Made by a program: the position numbers and the translations under genes
Shown here: positions 1 to 8,891 of the stretch, in pieces
Layout of the letters: each line of letters starts with the position of its first letter
How positions within the stretch are numbered: the stretch's first letter is position 1
The notes under the pieces: model-generated
What the model was told of the DNA's origin: nothing
Database searches by the model: none
What the model saw: the letters and a program-made list of their open reading frames with translations, nothing else
Assembly: GCF_001553455.1 (NCBI RefSeq)
Contig: NZ_BBOX01000001.1
Coordinates: forward strand, 62,001-126,000
Source of the DNA: Streptomyces hygroscopicus subsp. hygroscopicus
GTDB lineage: Bacteria > Actinomycetota > Actinomycetes > Streptomycetales > Streptomycetaceae
Length of the DNA: 64,000 nt
Direction: 5' to 3'

Positions 1-858
1 CGCGACCTGCTGCAGGAGCAACATCCAGACCTCGCGGGGCTGGCGATCCGCGAGGTGGCGGGCGGCTGGGGCAATCAGATGTGGCGGCTCGGCAACGAGT
101 TGGCAGTGCGGATGCAGCGCATGGACCCCACCCCGGAGTTCCAGCTCAAGGAGCGGCGGTGGCTGCCCGTGCTGGCTCCGCACCTGCCGCTCCCGGTGCC
201 GACTCCGGTGCGGTTCGGCGAACCGTCCGAGCGCTTCCCCAAGCACTGGACCGTGATGACGTGGGTTCCCGGCGAGCCGCTGGATCACGGCTCGATCAGC
301 CGCGGCGCGCACGCGGCCGACACGCTGGCGGGTTTCCTCCGGGCGCTCCATGTGGAGGCGCCCGCGGAGGCGCCGATCGCCACGGACCGCGGTGCCCATC
401 CCAGGAACTGCACGGACGGCTTCGAGAACTTCTTCCAGGCCGTTGCCCCCGACGACATCGCTGCCGACATCCGGGCCGTCTGGGACGACGCCGTTGCGGC
501 CCCCGAGTGGGCGGGCCCGCCGGTGTGGGTGCACGGCGACCTCCATCCCGCGAACGTCGTCGTCTCGGACGGAACGCTCTCGGGCATCGTCGACTTCGGT
601 GACCTGTCCGCCGGCGATCCGGCGTGGGACCTGGCCGCCGCATGGGTGCTGCTCCCCGCGGGCACGGCCTCACGGTTCTTCGACACGTACGCGCATGCGG
701 ACGAGGCGGCGATCCGGCGCGCCCGCGGGCTGGCCGCTGTGAAGAGCCTCTTCCTGATGCTCATGGGGCAGAACGGAGACCGGGGCCTTCCCGGCGGCAA
801 GCCGAACTGGGGGCCTGTAGGCCGCGCGGCACTTGATCGTGTGCTGAAGGGCGTTTGA
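1..858 (+). CDS. Aminoglycoside phosphotransferase family protein (5' partial)
   Basis: The reading frame is open from the first base and GTG/ATG codons near base 55 are internal, so the start lies outside the window. The protein has the kinase hallmark HGDLHPAN (bases about 532-555, catalytic Asp and metal-ligand Asn) followed by GIVDFGDLSAGDPAWDLA (about 583-636, metal-binding Asp). This is the APH/choline kinase fold, which phosphorylates hydroxyls of aminoglycosides or of small metabolites using ATP. The substrate cannot be told from the sequence; many Streptomyces members are not resistance genes. It ends just before a tract of mobile-element debris. Confidence 0.85.
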   Translation, partial: RDLLQEQHPDLAGLAIREVAGGWGNQMWRLGNELAVRMQRMDPTPEFQLKERRWLPVLAPHLPLPVPTPVRFGEPSERFPKHWTVMTWVPGEPLDHGSISRGAHAADTLAGFLRALHVEAPAEAPIATDRGAHPRNCTDGFENFFQAVAPDDIAADIRAVWDDAVAAPEWAGPPVWVHGDLHPANVVVSDGTLSGIVDFGDLSAGDPAWDLAAAWVLLPAGTASRFFDTYAHADEAAIRRARGLAAVKSLFLMLMGQNGDRGLPGGKPNWGPVGRAALDRVLKGV

Positions 859-931
859 CGCGCGCTTCTTCGCACGTGTTCTCGATCTCGGTTGAGGACC
901 ATGCGACAGTGCACCTCCGTGGGTCCATCGA

Positions 932-1349
932 TCACCACGCGTGGCGGGGATGCCTGGGTCCACGGCCGTATGTCTGCCCGTGGCCCCGAACGAGCCGGCG
1001 GAGCTTCTCCTCGGCGCCGGCCAGGCCGGCCTGGAGACCTTCGACCGCGCCGAGCCAGCCTTCCGTCTCGGCTTCGGCGATTCGGGCGATCAAGTTGTCG
1101 CGGATCTCGGCAAGTCGCGCCCGTTGGGCCGGGTCAGGTCGCGGGAGCGAGCATCTGACGCAAGCGTGTTCATGAATGCACGGGGCCCAAAAGCGCGTGC
1201 GCAGGTGCCGATGGACACCTTCCGCGGCGGGACGGACCGCTTTGTATCCGATCGTGGTGTCGATGCTCTTGTGCCCGCGGATCACCTGGGCGATGTGCAG
1301 GGGGCAGGCCGTTCATGATGGCGTCGGTGACGAGGATCCTTCGGAAGCC
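932..1349 (-). pseudogene. Site-specific integrase, C-terminal remnant (TnA left flank)
   Basis: The minus strand encodes pieces of an actinobacterial tyrosine integrase tail: FRRILVTDAIMNGLPP, then GHKSIDTTIGYKAV, then CIHEHACVRCSLPRPDPAQR and LAEIRDNLIARIAEAETEGW. The frame breaks between NGLPP and the next block because of one extra base near 1299-1305. Relative to the remembered family, residues between the GYKAV block and CIHEHAC are also missing. The upstream part of the same gene lies at 8934-9012, on the other side of transposon TnA. Removing TnA and one copy of AAGCC joins SPHG to FRRIL in frame, so the gene was broken by that insertion. Confidence 0.75.
1345..1349. repeat. Target-site duplication AAGCC, left copy
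   Basis: The five bases AAGCC directly precede the left inverted end of TnA and recur at 8929-8933 just outside the right end. A 5-bp duplication is the known signature of Tn3-family transposition. Confidence 0.85.
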
Positions 1350-1386
1350 GGGGTGCTGGTAAGAACGCTGTCACCAGCCGCAAACG
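1350..1386 (+). repeat. TnA left terminal inverted repeat
   Basis: The 37-bp end starts GGGGTGCTGGTAAGAACGCT and finishes AGCCGCAAACG. It matches the reverse complement of 8892-8928 except at the eighth base (T here, C on the right). The integrase-like gene tnpI stops only 7 bp inside it. Confidence 0.92.
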
Positions 1387-1393
1387 AGGAGTG

Positions 1394-2461
1394 TCACGTG
1401 CGGCGACGTGCAGCGGGGTCGCGCTCGGCGACGTGACGGGCGACGGCGTCGACGCCGGGACGTGCGTACCGCTCCAGGGAGCGGACGGAGGCGTGGCGGG
1501 AGCGGGCCAGCAACATCGGCGTGGACGTGCCGTCCTCGGCGTCGTGTGTGAGGGCGCTGTGGCGGAGCCGGTGGAGGGTCCAGCCGTCCAGGTCCTCGAT
1601 GTCTTCGGGTGAGGCGAGCGGGCTGGCCAGCAGCCGGGTGTTCTCCTCGAAGATCTCCTCGGCCCGGCGGTAGGAAAGCCGGGCGCGGCCAGTCTCCGGG
1701 CACACGTCGAGCGTCGGTGTCCCGGCCGGGGCCTTGCGGTCGGTGAGGAACAGCGGGCCGCGGGTACGGCGGGCGATGAGGCGGGGCAGGAGCTGGGCGG
1801 TGCCGGACTGCCAGTGAATCCACTCCGTGGCCCCGCCCTTGGCGGTGATTTTCCCGCGCTTGTCCTGTGGGTACAGGTCTTCCACGTTCAGGCACAGCAC
1901 CTCGTCGGCCCGCGCCGCGGACTCGTAGAGCATCCTCCAGAACGTCTTCTCCCGCAGGGCGACGTCCAGGCGCCACAGGGCGGCGATCTGGTTCTCGGCC
2001 AGGGCCTTGGTGCGGTCGGGTGGTGCCGGCCGCCGCTCGATGCCGATCGTCGGGTCGCCGCCGATCCAGCCCTGGCGCTGCCACCGGCCGATCGCCTTGC
2101 GCGCGATGGACAGTTCGCGGTTGACGGTGTCGGCGTCCATCTCGTCGGCCCGCGCTGCCGCCAGTTCGGCCAGCACTTCCGGCAGTGCCGGGTCGTCGAT
2201 CGCGGTGACGGGGAAGACGGGCGGCTTCGCGCCGCGGCGGGCGGGTCCGGTCGGCGCGGGTTCGCCGGCGAGCATCCACCCCCAAGTGGTGAGTGAGATC
2301 TGGTAGATCCGCGCGGAGGACTTCGCGATGCCCGCGCCGGTGAGGTATCGCTCGACCGCTGCGGTGTACGACGAGGGCGGGGCGGACAGCGGTACGACCC
2401 GGGCGCGCGGTAGCCGGAGCGTGCCCCCGCTCCCGGGCTCGGTCACCGGTTCGATCGCCAT
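1394..2461 (-). CDS. Tyrosine recombinase, TnpI-like putative cointegrate resolvase of TnA
   Basis: This 355-residue tyrosine recombinase has a SAM-like N-terminal core-binding domain (about 30-130) and a catalytic domain with Arg184 (SAARADEVL), Lys208 (ITAKGG), His297-Leu-Arg300-His (LHRLRH), His323 and nucleophile Tyr332 (SLERYARPG). All key residues are present, so it should be active. The start is the ATG at 2461, preceded by a GGGACGG-like ribosome site; an in-frame ATG at 2581 would lie inside the palindrome. The gene sits just inside the left end of TnA and next to recombinase-type repeats (2485-2591). By analogy with TnpI of Tn4430 it probably resolves transposition cointegrates. It could instead be a captured phage-type integrase. 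Confidence 0.85.
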   Translation of the reverse strand: MAIEPVTEPGSGGTLRLPRARVVPLSAPPSSYTAAVERYLTGAGIAKSSARIYQISLTTWGWMLAGEPAPTGPARRGAKPPVFPVTAIDDPALPEVLAELAAARADEMDADTVNRELSIARKAIGRWQRQGWIGGDPTIGIERRPAPPDRTKALAENQIAALWRLDVALREKTFWRMLYESAARADEVLCLNVEDLYPQDKRGKITAKGGATEWIHWQSGTAQLLPRLIARRTRGPLFLTDRKAPAGTPTLDVCPETGRARLSYRRAEEIFEENTRLLASPLASPEDIEDLDGWTLHRLRHSALTHDAEDGTSTPMLLARSRHASVRSLERYARPGVDAVARHVAERDPAARRRT

Positions 2462-2484
2462 GCCCGTCCCGGCCTTCCGGCACT

Positions 2485-2591
2485 GCCGCAGTAAATGCGT
2501 ACACCTCGCCTGCGGCGGCCGGAGATCCCGCCGCAGGTCGCAATGATCACGGTAGAGGGCCTGCCGCAGTAAATCCGGCATTTACTGCGGC
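2485..2591. promoter_or_regulatory. Putative internal resolution site (IRS) of TnA
   Basis: A perfect 12-bp inverted repeat, gccgcagtaaat (2563-2574) and atttactgcggc (2580-2591), flanks a 5-bp centre. A third copy of gccgcagtaaat lies in direct orientation at 2485-2496, and a weaker copy (gccgcaggtcgc) at about 2530-2541. An inverted core plus upstream direct copies of the same motif, immediately 5' of the tyrosine recombinase, is the arrangement known for the Tn4430 TnpI site. An intrinsic terminator for the ABC operon would explain the hairpin but not the extra copy. Confidence 0.6.
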
Positions 2592-2601
2592 GGGCGCGGC
2601 G

Positions 2602-3441
2602 TCAGGTCTGCACCCGCCGGGCGAAGCGGCGCAGGGCGAGGTGGCCCAGAGCGGCGGTGCCGAGGGTGAGGGCGGTGAGGTAGGCCCAGGTGGGCATGTG
2701 GCCGGTGGAGGGTGTGAGGTTGGCGCGTAGACCCTCGCTCATGTAGACGAGCGGGTTGGCGAGGGTCAGGACCTGGACCCAGCGGATCGTGTGCAGAGCG
2801 GTCCACGGGTAGTAGACGCAGCCCAGCATGGTGGCGGCGGCCAGGAGCAGGCCGAGCAGCGCCCCGAAGGCGGCGGCGTCGATCGCGGTTCCGAGCAGCA
2901 GTCCGAGTGTGGAGGCGAGCAGCGCGCTGAGAATCAGGGTGGTCAACAGCAGGGGCCAGTTGTCGATGTGGGCTCTGGGCGCGTTGCCGGGGGCGTGGAC
3001 GAGCCAGACGATCGGGACGACGACAAGGGTCGAGACGAGGCCGAAGACCGCGGATGAGGTGATCTTCTGCAGGCCGAGGGCCCAGACGGGCAGGGGTGCC
3101 AGGGCGCGGTCGGTGATCTCGCGGCCGGGGCCGAGCTCGGCAGCCAGAGGCCCGGTGACGGACATGATGCTCTGCAGGGTGAGGGTGCTGGCGATCAGGC
3201 CGGGCAGAAGGATCGTGGAGAACGAGGTGGCGCCGCCGAGTCCGCTGCCGATGCTGGGCATCACGTAGGCGAAGGCGAAGGTGAACAGCAGCGGCTGGAG
3301 GCCGACCTGGACGAGGAGTGCGGGCAGGTTGCGGCCCAGGACGTGGAGGTCGCGCGTGGTCAGCGCGAGGTAGGCGTGCCAGGCGGCCCGGCGGGACGAC
3401 AGCGGGCGGGGGGTTGTGGTGATGGGGTTCGCGGTGGTCAT
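2602..3441 (-). CDS. ABC-2 type transporter permease (DrrB-like)
   Basis: A 279-residue membrane protein with about six hydrophobic segments, including LLFTFAFAYVMPSIG, LLLTTLILSALLASTLGLLLG and LLAAATMLGCVYYPW. It resembles the ABC-2 permeases that pair with DrrA-type ATPases in drug or lipid export across the cytoplasmic membrane. Its start overlaps the stop of the ATPase gene by four bases, so the two are translationally coupled. It is the last gene of the marR-ATPase-permease operon carried by TnA. The exported substrate is unknown. Confidence 0.88.
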   Translation of the reverse strand: MTTANPITTTPRPLSSRRAAWHAYLALTTRDLHVLGRNLPALLVQVGLQPLLFTFAFAYVMPSIGSGLGGATSFSTILLPGLIASTLTLQSIMSVTGPLAAELGPGREITDRALAPLPVWALGLQKITSSAVFGLVSTLVVVPIVWLVHAPGNAPRAHIDNWPLLLTTLILSALLASTLGLLLGTAIDAAAFGALLGLLLAAATMLGCVYYPWTALHTIRWVQVLTLANPLVYMSEGLRANLTPSTGHMPTWAYLTALTLGTAALGHLALRRFARRVQT

Positions 3442-4448
3442 GGCGTGTAGTCACGTCCGGTCAGGGTGAGGAAGGCGGTCTGCAGGCTGGGGGGTGTGGT
3501 GGTGGCGTCGCGGACGGTGAGGCCGGCCGCGCTGCCGGCTCGCAGCAGGTGGCCCAGGATGCCGTCGGGATGCGTGGTGCGTACCCGTACTGTCGGGCCG
3601 TCGACGGCCAGGTCGTGGGGGCCGCCGGGGATGCCTTGGAGGGCGTCGGTGGCCGGGGTGGCGTCGGCGTCGTAGTGGACGGTGATGACCGTCTGCGCTC
3701 CACTGGTGGCCTTGATGGCCTCGGGGGTGTCGCAGGCGAGCAGGTGCCCGTGGTCGATGACGGCCAGGCGCTGGCACAGGGCCTCGGCCTCGTCGAGATA
3801 GTGGGTGGTCAGCACCACGGTCTGGCCTGTCTCGTGCAGGCCGGCGATGATCTGCCAGAGGTCTTCGCGTGCCTGCGGGTCGACGCCGGCGGTGGGCTCG
3901 TCGAGGAAGAGCACCTCCGGCAGATGCATCAGGGCCCGGCCGATCATGACGCGTCGGGCCTGGCCGCCGGAGAGTTGGTGGGCTTTGGCGCCGGCCTTGT
4001 CGGCGAGGCCGAACTGCTCCAGCAGTTCCAGCGCGCGGTGGCGGGCAGCGGCAGCGGGCATACCGAAGTAGCGGCCGCGGAAGGCGAGGTTGTCCGCCAC
4101 GCTGAGCGCGCGGTCCAGGGTGTTGCCCTGGGAGACCACACCGATGCGGGACTTCACGCCGACCGGGTCGGCACGCACCTCGCGCCCGGCGACCCATGCC
4201 CTTCCGGCGCTCGGCACGACCAGGGTGGTGAGCATGCCGATGGTGGTGGACTTGCCGGCGCCGTTGGTGCCGAGCAGGCCGAAAAACTCGCCCTGGTGGA
4301 CCGTCAGGTCCAGGCCGTCTACGGCGACAAGGCCGTCCTGCGCGCGCCGATAGACCTTGCGCAGTCCCTCCGTGCGGATAGCTGTCGGGGCGTGGGCCGT
4401 GGCAGCGGCCGGGGTGACCGGCGGCGCGGGGGTAGGGGTTGGATTCAT
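3438..4448 (-). CDS. ABC transporter ATP-binding protein (DrrA-like)
   Basis: A 336-residue ATPase of the daunorubicin-resistance type. Visible motifs are Walker A GTNGAGKSTT (about 59-68), signature LSGGQARRVMIGRAL, Walker B VLFLDEPTAGVDP and switch TTHYLDEAE. A C-terminal extension after about residue 230 is typical of DrrA-type proteins. The Pro/Ala-rich first 20 residues look disordered. The gene follows marR after a 49-bp gap and overlaps the permease start, giving a compact efflux operon. Drug export is inferred from family and from the MarR partner; other lipophilic substrates are possible. Confidence 0.92.
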   Translation of the reverse strand: MNPTPTPAPPVTPAAATAHAPTAIRTEGLRKVYRRAQDGLVAVDGLDLTVHQGEFFGLLGTNGAGKSTTIGMLTTLVVPSAGRAWVAGREVRADPVGVKSRIGVVSQGNTLDRALSVADNLAFRGRYFGMPAAAARHRALELLEQFGLADKAGAKAHQLSGGQARRVMIGRALMHLPEVLFLDEPTAGVDPQAREDLWQIIAGLHETGQTVVLTTHYLDEAEALCQRLAVIDHGHLLACDTPEAIKATSGAQTVITVHYDADATPATDALQGIPGGPHDLAVDGPTVRVRTTHPDGILGHLLRAGSAAGLTVRDATTTPPSLQTAFLTLTGRDYTP

Positions 4449-4497
4449 GTGGGTGCTCCAGGGTGCGGATGAGGCATCCGTCGGAAGACGTGCGGGG

Positions 4498-4953
4498 TTA
4501 TGGGGCGGGGGTGTGCCCGGGGAGGCCGGTGCCGCCGAGGCGGGTCAGCAGGGCCGAGAACTGACCGACGTCCTCCTTGCTCCACGGGGGCGCGGCGAAG
4601 ATCTCGGCGGCGATCTGCTCGGCTGTGGCGAGTATGTCTGTCAGGCGTGCGCGGCCGGTGTCGGTCAGTGCCGCGTAGGCCACCCGGCCGTCCCGGGCGT
4701 CCGTCTCGCGCGTCACCAGCCCGATCCGCTCCAGCGGCGCCAGCCCCCGGGTCACCCCGGAGGCCGTCAGCCCCAGCGCCTCGGCCAGGTCCACCCTGCG
4801 CATCCGGCCGCCGGGCGCCTGCCCCAGACGCAGCAGCATCGTGAAGTCGGCCAGGCTCACACCGTGAAGTCCTCCCAAGCTCGCGTCGAACCGCTTCACC
4901 AGGGCCGTCTGGGCCCTCACGAGACGCAGGGACGCGTCCAGCGCATCACTCAT
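4498..4953 (-). CDS. MarR family transcriptional regulator
   Basis: A 151-residue winged-helix regulator of the MarR family (recognition region MRRVDLAEALGLTASGVTRGLAPLERIGLVTRE, wing with DARDGR). The ATG at 4953 is preferred because AAGGAGG (4959-4965) sits six bases upstream; an in-frame GTG at 4957-4959 would touch that site. The gene heads the ABC efflux operon. Two TTGA-N4-TCAA palindromes cover its leader, so it probably represses itself and the transporter until a ligand is bound, as known for MarR proteins controlling efflux. Confidence 0.9.
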   Translation of the reverse strand: MSDALDASLRLVRAQTALVKRFDASLGGLHGVSLADFTMLLRLGQAPGGRMRRVDLAEALGLTASGVTRGLAPLERIGLVTRETDARDGRVAYAALTDTGRARLTDILATAEQIAAEIFAAPPWSKEDVGQFSALLTRLGGTGLPGHTPAP

Positions 4954-4962
4954 TGCCACCTC

Positions 4963-5001
4963 CTTGACTGCTCAAGCTTAGCAGATGCTTGAGTAGTCAA
5001 G
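4963..5001. promoter_or_regulatory. Twin MarR-type operators
   Basis: CTTGACTGCTCAAG (4963-4976, one mismatch) and CTTGAGTAGTCAAG (4988-5001, perfect) both fit TTGA-N4-TCAA. Their centres are 25 bp apart, and the first overlaps the ribosome-binding site of marR. They are the likely autoregulatory sites of the MarR-ABC operon. Confidence 0.75.
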
Positions 5002-5190
5002 GATTGGTTTAGTTGATGGCTGTACGGAGCCCTTGGGCACGAGCCTGGGACACCGGGATCCCGCGAGCGGGAGCGTGGAGCTGAGCGCCGTCTGCCCGCT
5101 GCAATGCTCAGCGGGGCGAGCGCCTGTGTGCGCCGGGTTGGCGTGGCGAGAAACGCTCGACGCCACGGCGATGGAGGCGCGGCTGAAGGA

Positions 5191-5550
5191 TCAGAGGTTC
5201 TTCTGGGCTGCAGCGCGGCGCTGCCGTTTGCCCAGCGGTGCCTGGGAGAGGTCCTCGGCCTGAGAGCGCAGGTTCTTGTAGCCGTAGCCGCGCTCGGTCA
5301 GCCACACCTTCGCCGCCTCTTCAGCACGTTCGGATGCCTCCAGGATGTCCTCCTCTTCCTCCCCGGAATCCAGGAATCGGAAGGTGAAGGCGGATCGCGC
5401 TGTCAGGTCGTAACTGAGGTGGCCCTCGGGTGTGAAGGCCGCGCGCAGGACGTCGTGCTCTGCGGCGCGGTCCAGGAGTTCGGTTCGTTGATCGGCGCTG
5501 AGTCCGTCGAAGACGCCGCGGACCGTGATACGGAAAGTGCGAGTACTCAT
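5191..5550 (-). CDS. DUF6204 family protein
   Basis: A 119-residue soluble protein beginning MSTRTFRITVRGVFDGL and ending in a basic tail. It matches a small actinobacterial family I remember as DUF6204, whose function is unknown. No catalytic motif, membrane segment or signal peptide is visible. It lies between the marR operon and the transposase on the same strand, with about 190 bp on the marR side and 220 bp on the other, so it is probably a separate transcription unit and independent cargo of TnA. Confidence 0.8.
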   Translation of the reverse strand: MSTRTFRITVRGVFDGLSADQRTELLDRAAEHDVLRAAFTPEGHLSYDLTARSAFTFRFLDSGEEEEDILEASERAEEAAKVWLTERGYGYKNLRSQAEDLSQAPLGKRQRRAAAQKNL

Positions 5551-5774
5551 CCCACGACACTAACCAGCAAGATCGGCGGACTCCACCGTGATTCCGGCGG
5601 AAACGACGTGGCACGGCTCTCGATCACGTGGACGGAAAAGGGGTCCGGAGCCGTGGGCGACGCCACCAGGCGGGGAGCGGTGGGTCCAGACGCGCGGGAC
5701 CTGGCAGCCGTGTGCCGGTGTCACGCCTGCGTGATGTCGGCGCGGTCCGCCCGCCGTGCTGCACCGGCGCAGGT

Positions 5775-8700
5775 TCATGCGTTCTCCGCGGTGGATCGCG
5801 CGGCCCGACCGTCTGCGGCCCGAGGGTGCGGAAGCGTCGACACGGCGAGGTTGAGGCGGGTGTCCATGTCGAGGTTCACCTCACCGTACGGCCGGACGTG
5901 GGACCAGAACAGTGGGGTCAGGCCGCGTCGGTCGGCGGGGGTGAGGAGGGCCGCCCACTCCGGTTCGCCGAGGACGTCCTGGAGCATCAGGGTGTTCACG
6001 TAGACCAGGGCTGACTGGAGGATGCGCAGGCACAGGACGAACATCTCCTGCTCGTCGCGCCGATTCGAGGCGATCTCTCCGCCCTTGCCGTAGGCGATCA
6101 CGGAGTTGGCGCCGTTGGAGGACTCCATGACGTTCAGGCCCTCCTCGATCTCCCGCTGAAGGTCGCGCAGCCGCAGGTAGCGGGCAACGAAGATGGTCTT
6201 CTGAGCACGGCCGACCTCCAGAATGGCCGCGTAGGTGGGGTGGGAGGCGTTGCGGGTGAAGCGGCGCAGGATCGCCTCGGTGGACGCGGTACGGGTCCGG
6301 ATCGCGGTCGCGTACTTGATCATCTGGTCGTACTGCTGGGCGATGAGCTCCCAGCGGATCGGACGGGTCAGCGCCGGGGTCAGCCGGGGATAAGCGTCCG
6401 GGTCACCGGCCGCCGGCCGGTACAGCTTGACCTTGTTGATCCGCTTGATGCGCGGCAGCAGGTCGAAGTTCAGCAGCCGGGTGATGCCGAAGCCGATTTC
6501 CGACTGGCCATGGCTGTCTGTGTAGTTGGCCTCCACCTCCATGGTGGTGCCGTGCCGCATGGCGCCCTCGACCATCGCGGCGACCTCGGAGGCGGTGCAG
6601 TTGATGAGCTGGGAGTGGATGGCCAGGGACTTTTTCTCCACGTGCCAGTAGATGAGCACCCCACGGCCGCCGTAGCGCGAGTGCCACTCGGTGAACAGGT
6701 TCTGGTCGTAGGCCCGCACATGCGTGGAGTCGGAGGCGACCGCGGTCGAGCCCTGGCCCCACAAGTCGGTACTGCGGGCGGCGAAGGTGGCGTCCGCTAT
6801 CTCGATGGCGATCTGCCGGGCCGTCTCCGGGGTGAGATACCGGCGGCGCACGTAGCGCAGTTCGTCCTCGGTGTGGCCGTGGCCGCCGGAGGCAACGGCC
6901 TTGATCCCGGTGTTCGTACCGTAGGCGTAGATCACCAGGAGCAGGCGCTCGGCCAGGACCTCCGCCGAGAGGGAGCCGCCGCCGGAGACCGAGGTGACCG
7001 CGTCCAGGCAGCCCGTGCGCAGGACGGCCTCTTTCAGCATGTCGATGAGCGGCACAACGCCCCACCTGCGCTGTACCTCGGCCTTGATCCTGCGCAGGTT
7101 CTTCGGCTCGGGCTGGGCCTCGGCCGGGGTCAGCCGGATCGCCCCGGATTTCCGCTCGGCGATGTCCAGCCAGCTCAAGCGCGGCATCCGGTCGTTCAGC
7201 AGGCCCAGTTCGGTGGTCATCTGCTCGCGCAGCTCGTCGACGAAGACGACAGGGTCCAGCGGTTTGCGCAGCTCGCGGTAGTTCTCCTCGCGCCGCTCGG
7301 CGAAGTCCTGGGGCAGGTCCTCGTCGGGGTTGCGCCACTTGTCGGCGCCGACCACCCAGATCTCCTTGCACTTGAGCTGGTCGCGCAGGGCCTGGAAGGC
7401 GACGACCTCGTAGACCATGCGCACCACCCGGCGCCGGCCGCGCTTGTCGGTGCGGTGGACGACCTCGGCCCAGTCCCCGCCCATCGCCTTGTGCACCGAC
7501 ACGGTCTCAGCCAGCGGGTAGTACGTGGTGTTGCCCGCCGCCGCGTACCGGGCCACCAGCGCCAGCGCCTCGATCACCGGCCGGTGGGTGTGGTTGGACG
7601 AGCGGAACTCCAGCACGTCCAGCAGCTTGATCAGCCCGCGCCGGTAGTGGTTGGTGTACGACGCCTTCAACGTCGTCTGCACCGTGCGCCGGTAGACCGG
7701 GCCACGGGTCTTGAACTCGTGCACCAGCTCCCGCAGCGTCTGTTCACCGCCGGACACGGCCGGGTAGACGACCTCGCGGACCGTGCCCTCCGGCTCGCCG
7801 ATCGACGCCTCGGCGAGCTTGAAGAGGATGTTCTCCTTGCCCGACACCTTCTTGAACGCGTTGACCAGCTGCTCGGTGACCTTCTTCTCCGCCCGCGCCC
7901 CGATCCGGTGCACCGTGGAGATCAGCAGCTCCACCAGCGTGTCCGTGATCTCCCGCTCCCGCTCGTGCAGCAGCGCGGCCAGCAGCGTCACCCGCAGCGG
8001 CAGCGGGTGCGTGCGCAGGTGTGAGGGCGATTCCACCGCGGCCCTCGCCCGCCACCCGGCCACCACCTTCGGCGCGACGTCGGCGAACAGGTCCGCCGGC
8101 AGCCCGACCGCCCTCACCGCGAGCAGCTTGTCGATCTCGGTGAGCATCGTCTCCAGGCTCACATTGCCCGGAGCCTCCTTGATCTTCCCCAGGACCGGCG
8201 GGCCGTCCTCGCCCTCACCGGGTGCGGCGTCGTCCTCCTGGTCGGCACCGACGACCAGGGCGATGATCCGCTCCGTGCTCTCGACCGTGAGTCGCGCCGA
8301 GATCCTTGCCGTCAGCGTCTCCTCGGCCACTCGCAGCGCGGCGCCCACGATCCGGTCGCACCGCCCCGGAGTCGGCGGCTCGATGCTCTCCGTGCGGCAG
8401 CGGGCCAGCAGTTCCACCCGTACCTGCTCCGGCCGCCGCTCCTTGCACGCGACGTGCTCGGCGAGCCAGCCCGTCAGCTTGTCCGCGTCCGCGACGCTGC
8501 ATTCCCGGAAGCCCAGGTGCCCGCGGATCTGCGCGCGGTGGTACTCGACCGTCCGGCCGCTCCACTCGTACGCGTCCAGCTCAGAGGCGGGTACCTGTAC
8601 CTGCCGGGCGACGAACTCCACCGCCTCGCCCGACAACTCGAACCGGCCCCGGGGAAACCGGCCGTACTGCGTGTAGAACTTCAGCAGCACGGCAAAGCCC

Positions 8701-8801
8701 AGTCTCGTCGCACCGCGCTTGCCGGACACGAGCCCCTGCTCATCCTTCAACAGAGTCCAGTGCTCGACCAGGTCGTCCAGGTCCAAAGGGGTACGCGCCA
8801 C
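5775..8801 (-). CDS. tnpA: Tn3-family transposase (TnA)
   Basis: This 1,008-residue protein has the usual full length for Tn3-family TnpA. The N-terminal region (DLDDLVEHWTLL, LGFAVLLKFY) is the DUF4158-type DNA-binding part. The C-terminal DDE domain shows Asp near 688 (VASDSTH), Asp near 762 (NYTDSHG) and Glu near 894 (LNVMESSNGANS), equivalent to D689/D765/E895 of Tn3 TnpA. The conserved tail LFWSHVRPYGEVNLDMDTRL is intact. It would cut and join the 37-bp inverted ends in replicative transposition. The start codon lies 90 bp inside the right end. Confidence 0.95.
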   Translation of the reverse strand: MARTPLDLDDLVEHWTLLKDEQGLVSGKRGATRLGFAVLLKFYTQYGRFPRGRFELSGEAVEFVARQVQVPASELDAYEWSGRTVEYHRAQIRGHLGFRECSVADADKLTGWLAEHVACKERRPEQVRVELLARCRTESIEPPTPGRCDRIVGAALRVAEETLTARISARLTVESTERIIALVVGADQEDDAAPGEGEDGPPVLGKIKEAPGNVSLETMLTEIDKLLAVRAVGLPADLFADVAPKVVAGWRARAAVESPSHLRTHPLPLRVTLLAALLHEREREITDTLVELLISTVHRIGARAEKKVTEQLVNAFKKVSGKENILFKLAEASIGEPEGTVREVVYPAVSGGEQTLRELVHEFKTRGPVYRRTVQTTLKASYTNHYRRGLIKLLDVLEFRSSNHTHRPVIEALALVARYAAAGNTTYYPLAETVSVHKAMGGDWAEVVHRTDKRGRRRVVRMVYEVVAFQALRDQLKCKEIWVVGADKWRNPDEDLPQDFAERREENYRELRKPLDPVVFVDELREQMTTELGLLNDRMPRLSWLDIAERKSGAIRLTPAEAQPEPKNLRRIKAEVQRRWGVVPLIDMLKEAVLRTGCLDAVTSVSGGGSLSAEVLAERLLLVIYAYGTNTGIKAVASGGHGHTEDELRYVRRRYLTPETARQIAIEIADATFAARSTDLWGQGSTAVASDSTHVRAYDQNLFTEWHSRYGGRGVLIYWHVEKKSLAIHSQLINCTASEVAAMVEGAMRHGTTMEVEANYTDSHGQSEIGFGITRLLNFDLLPRIKRINKVKLYRPAAGDPDAYPRLTPALTRPIRWELIAQQYDQMIKYATAIRTRTASTEAILRRFTRNASHPTYAAILEVGRAQKTIFVARYLRLRDLQREIEEGLNVMESSNGANSVIAYGKGGEIASNRRDEQEMFVLCLRILQSALVYVNTLMLQDVLGEPEWAALLTPADRRGLTPLFWSHVRPYGEVNLDMDTRLNLAVSTLPHPRAADGRAARSTAENA

Positions 8802-8891
8802 GGTTGTCGATCGTCCTCTCGGGGCCTCACCCCGCGCAGCTATACGACCCCGGACTCACCCACACGGGTGGCACCCACGCAAGATCACCGC

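Noticed and set aside
2563..2591. Palindrome read only as a transcription terminator
   Set aside because: A third direct copy of the same 12-bp motif upstream and the position before a tyrosine recombinase fit a recombination site better; a terminator role cannot be excluded.
6240..8024. 594-codon plus-strand frame opposite the TnA transposase
   Set aside because: Same antisense effect; no recognisable motif and no ribosome site.
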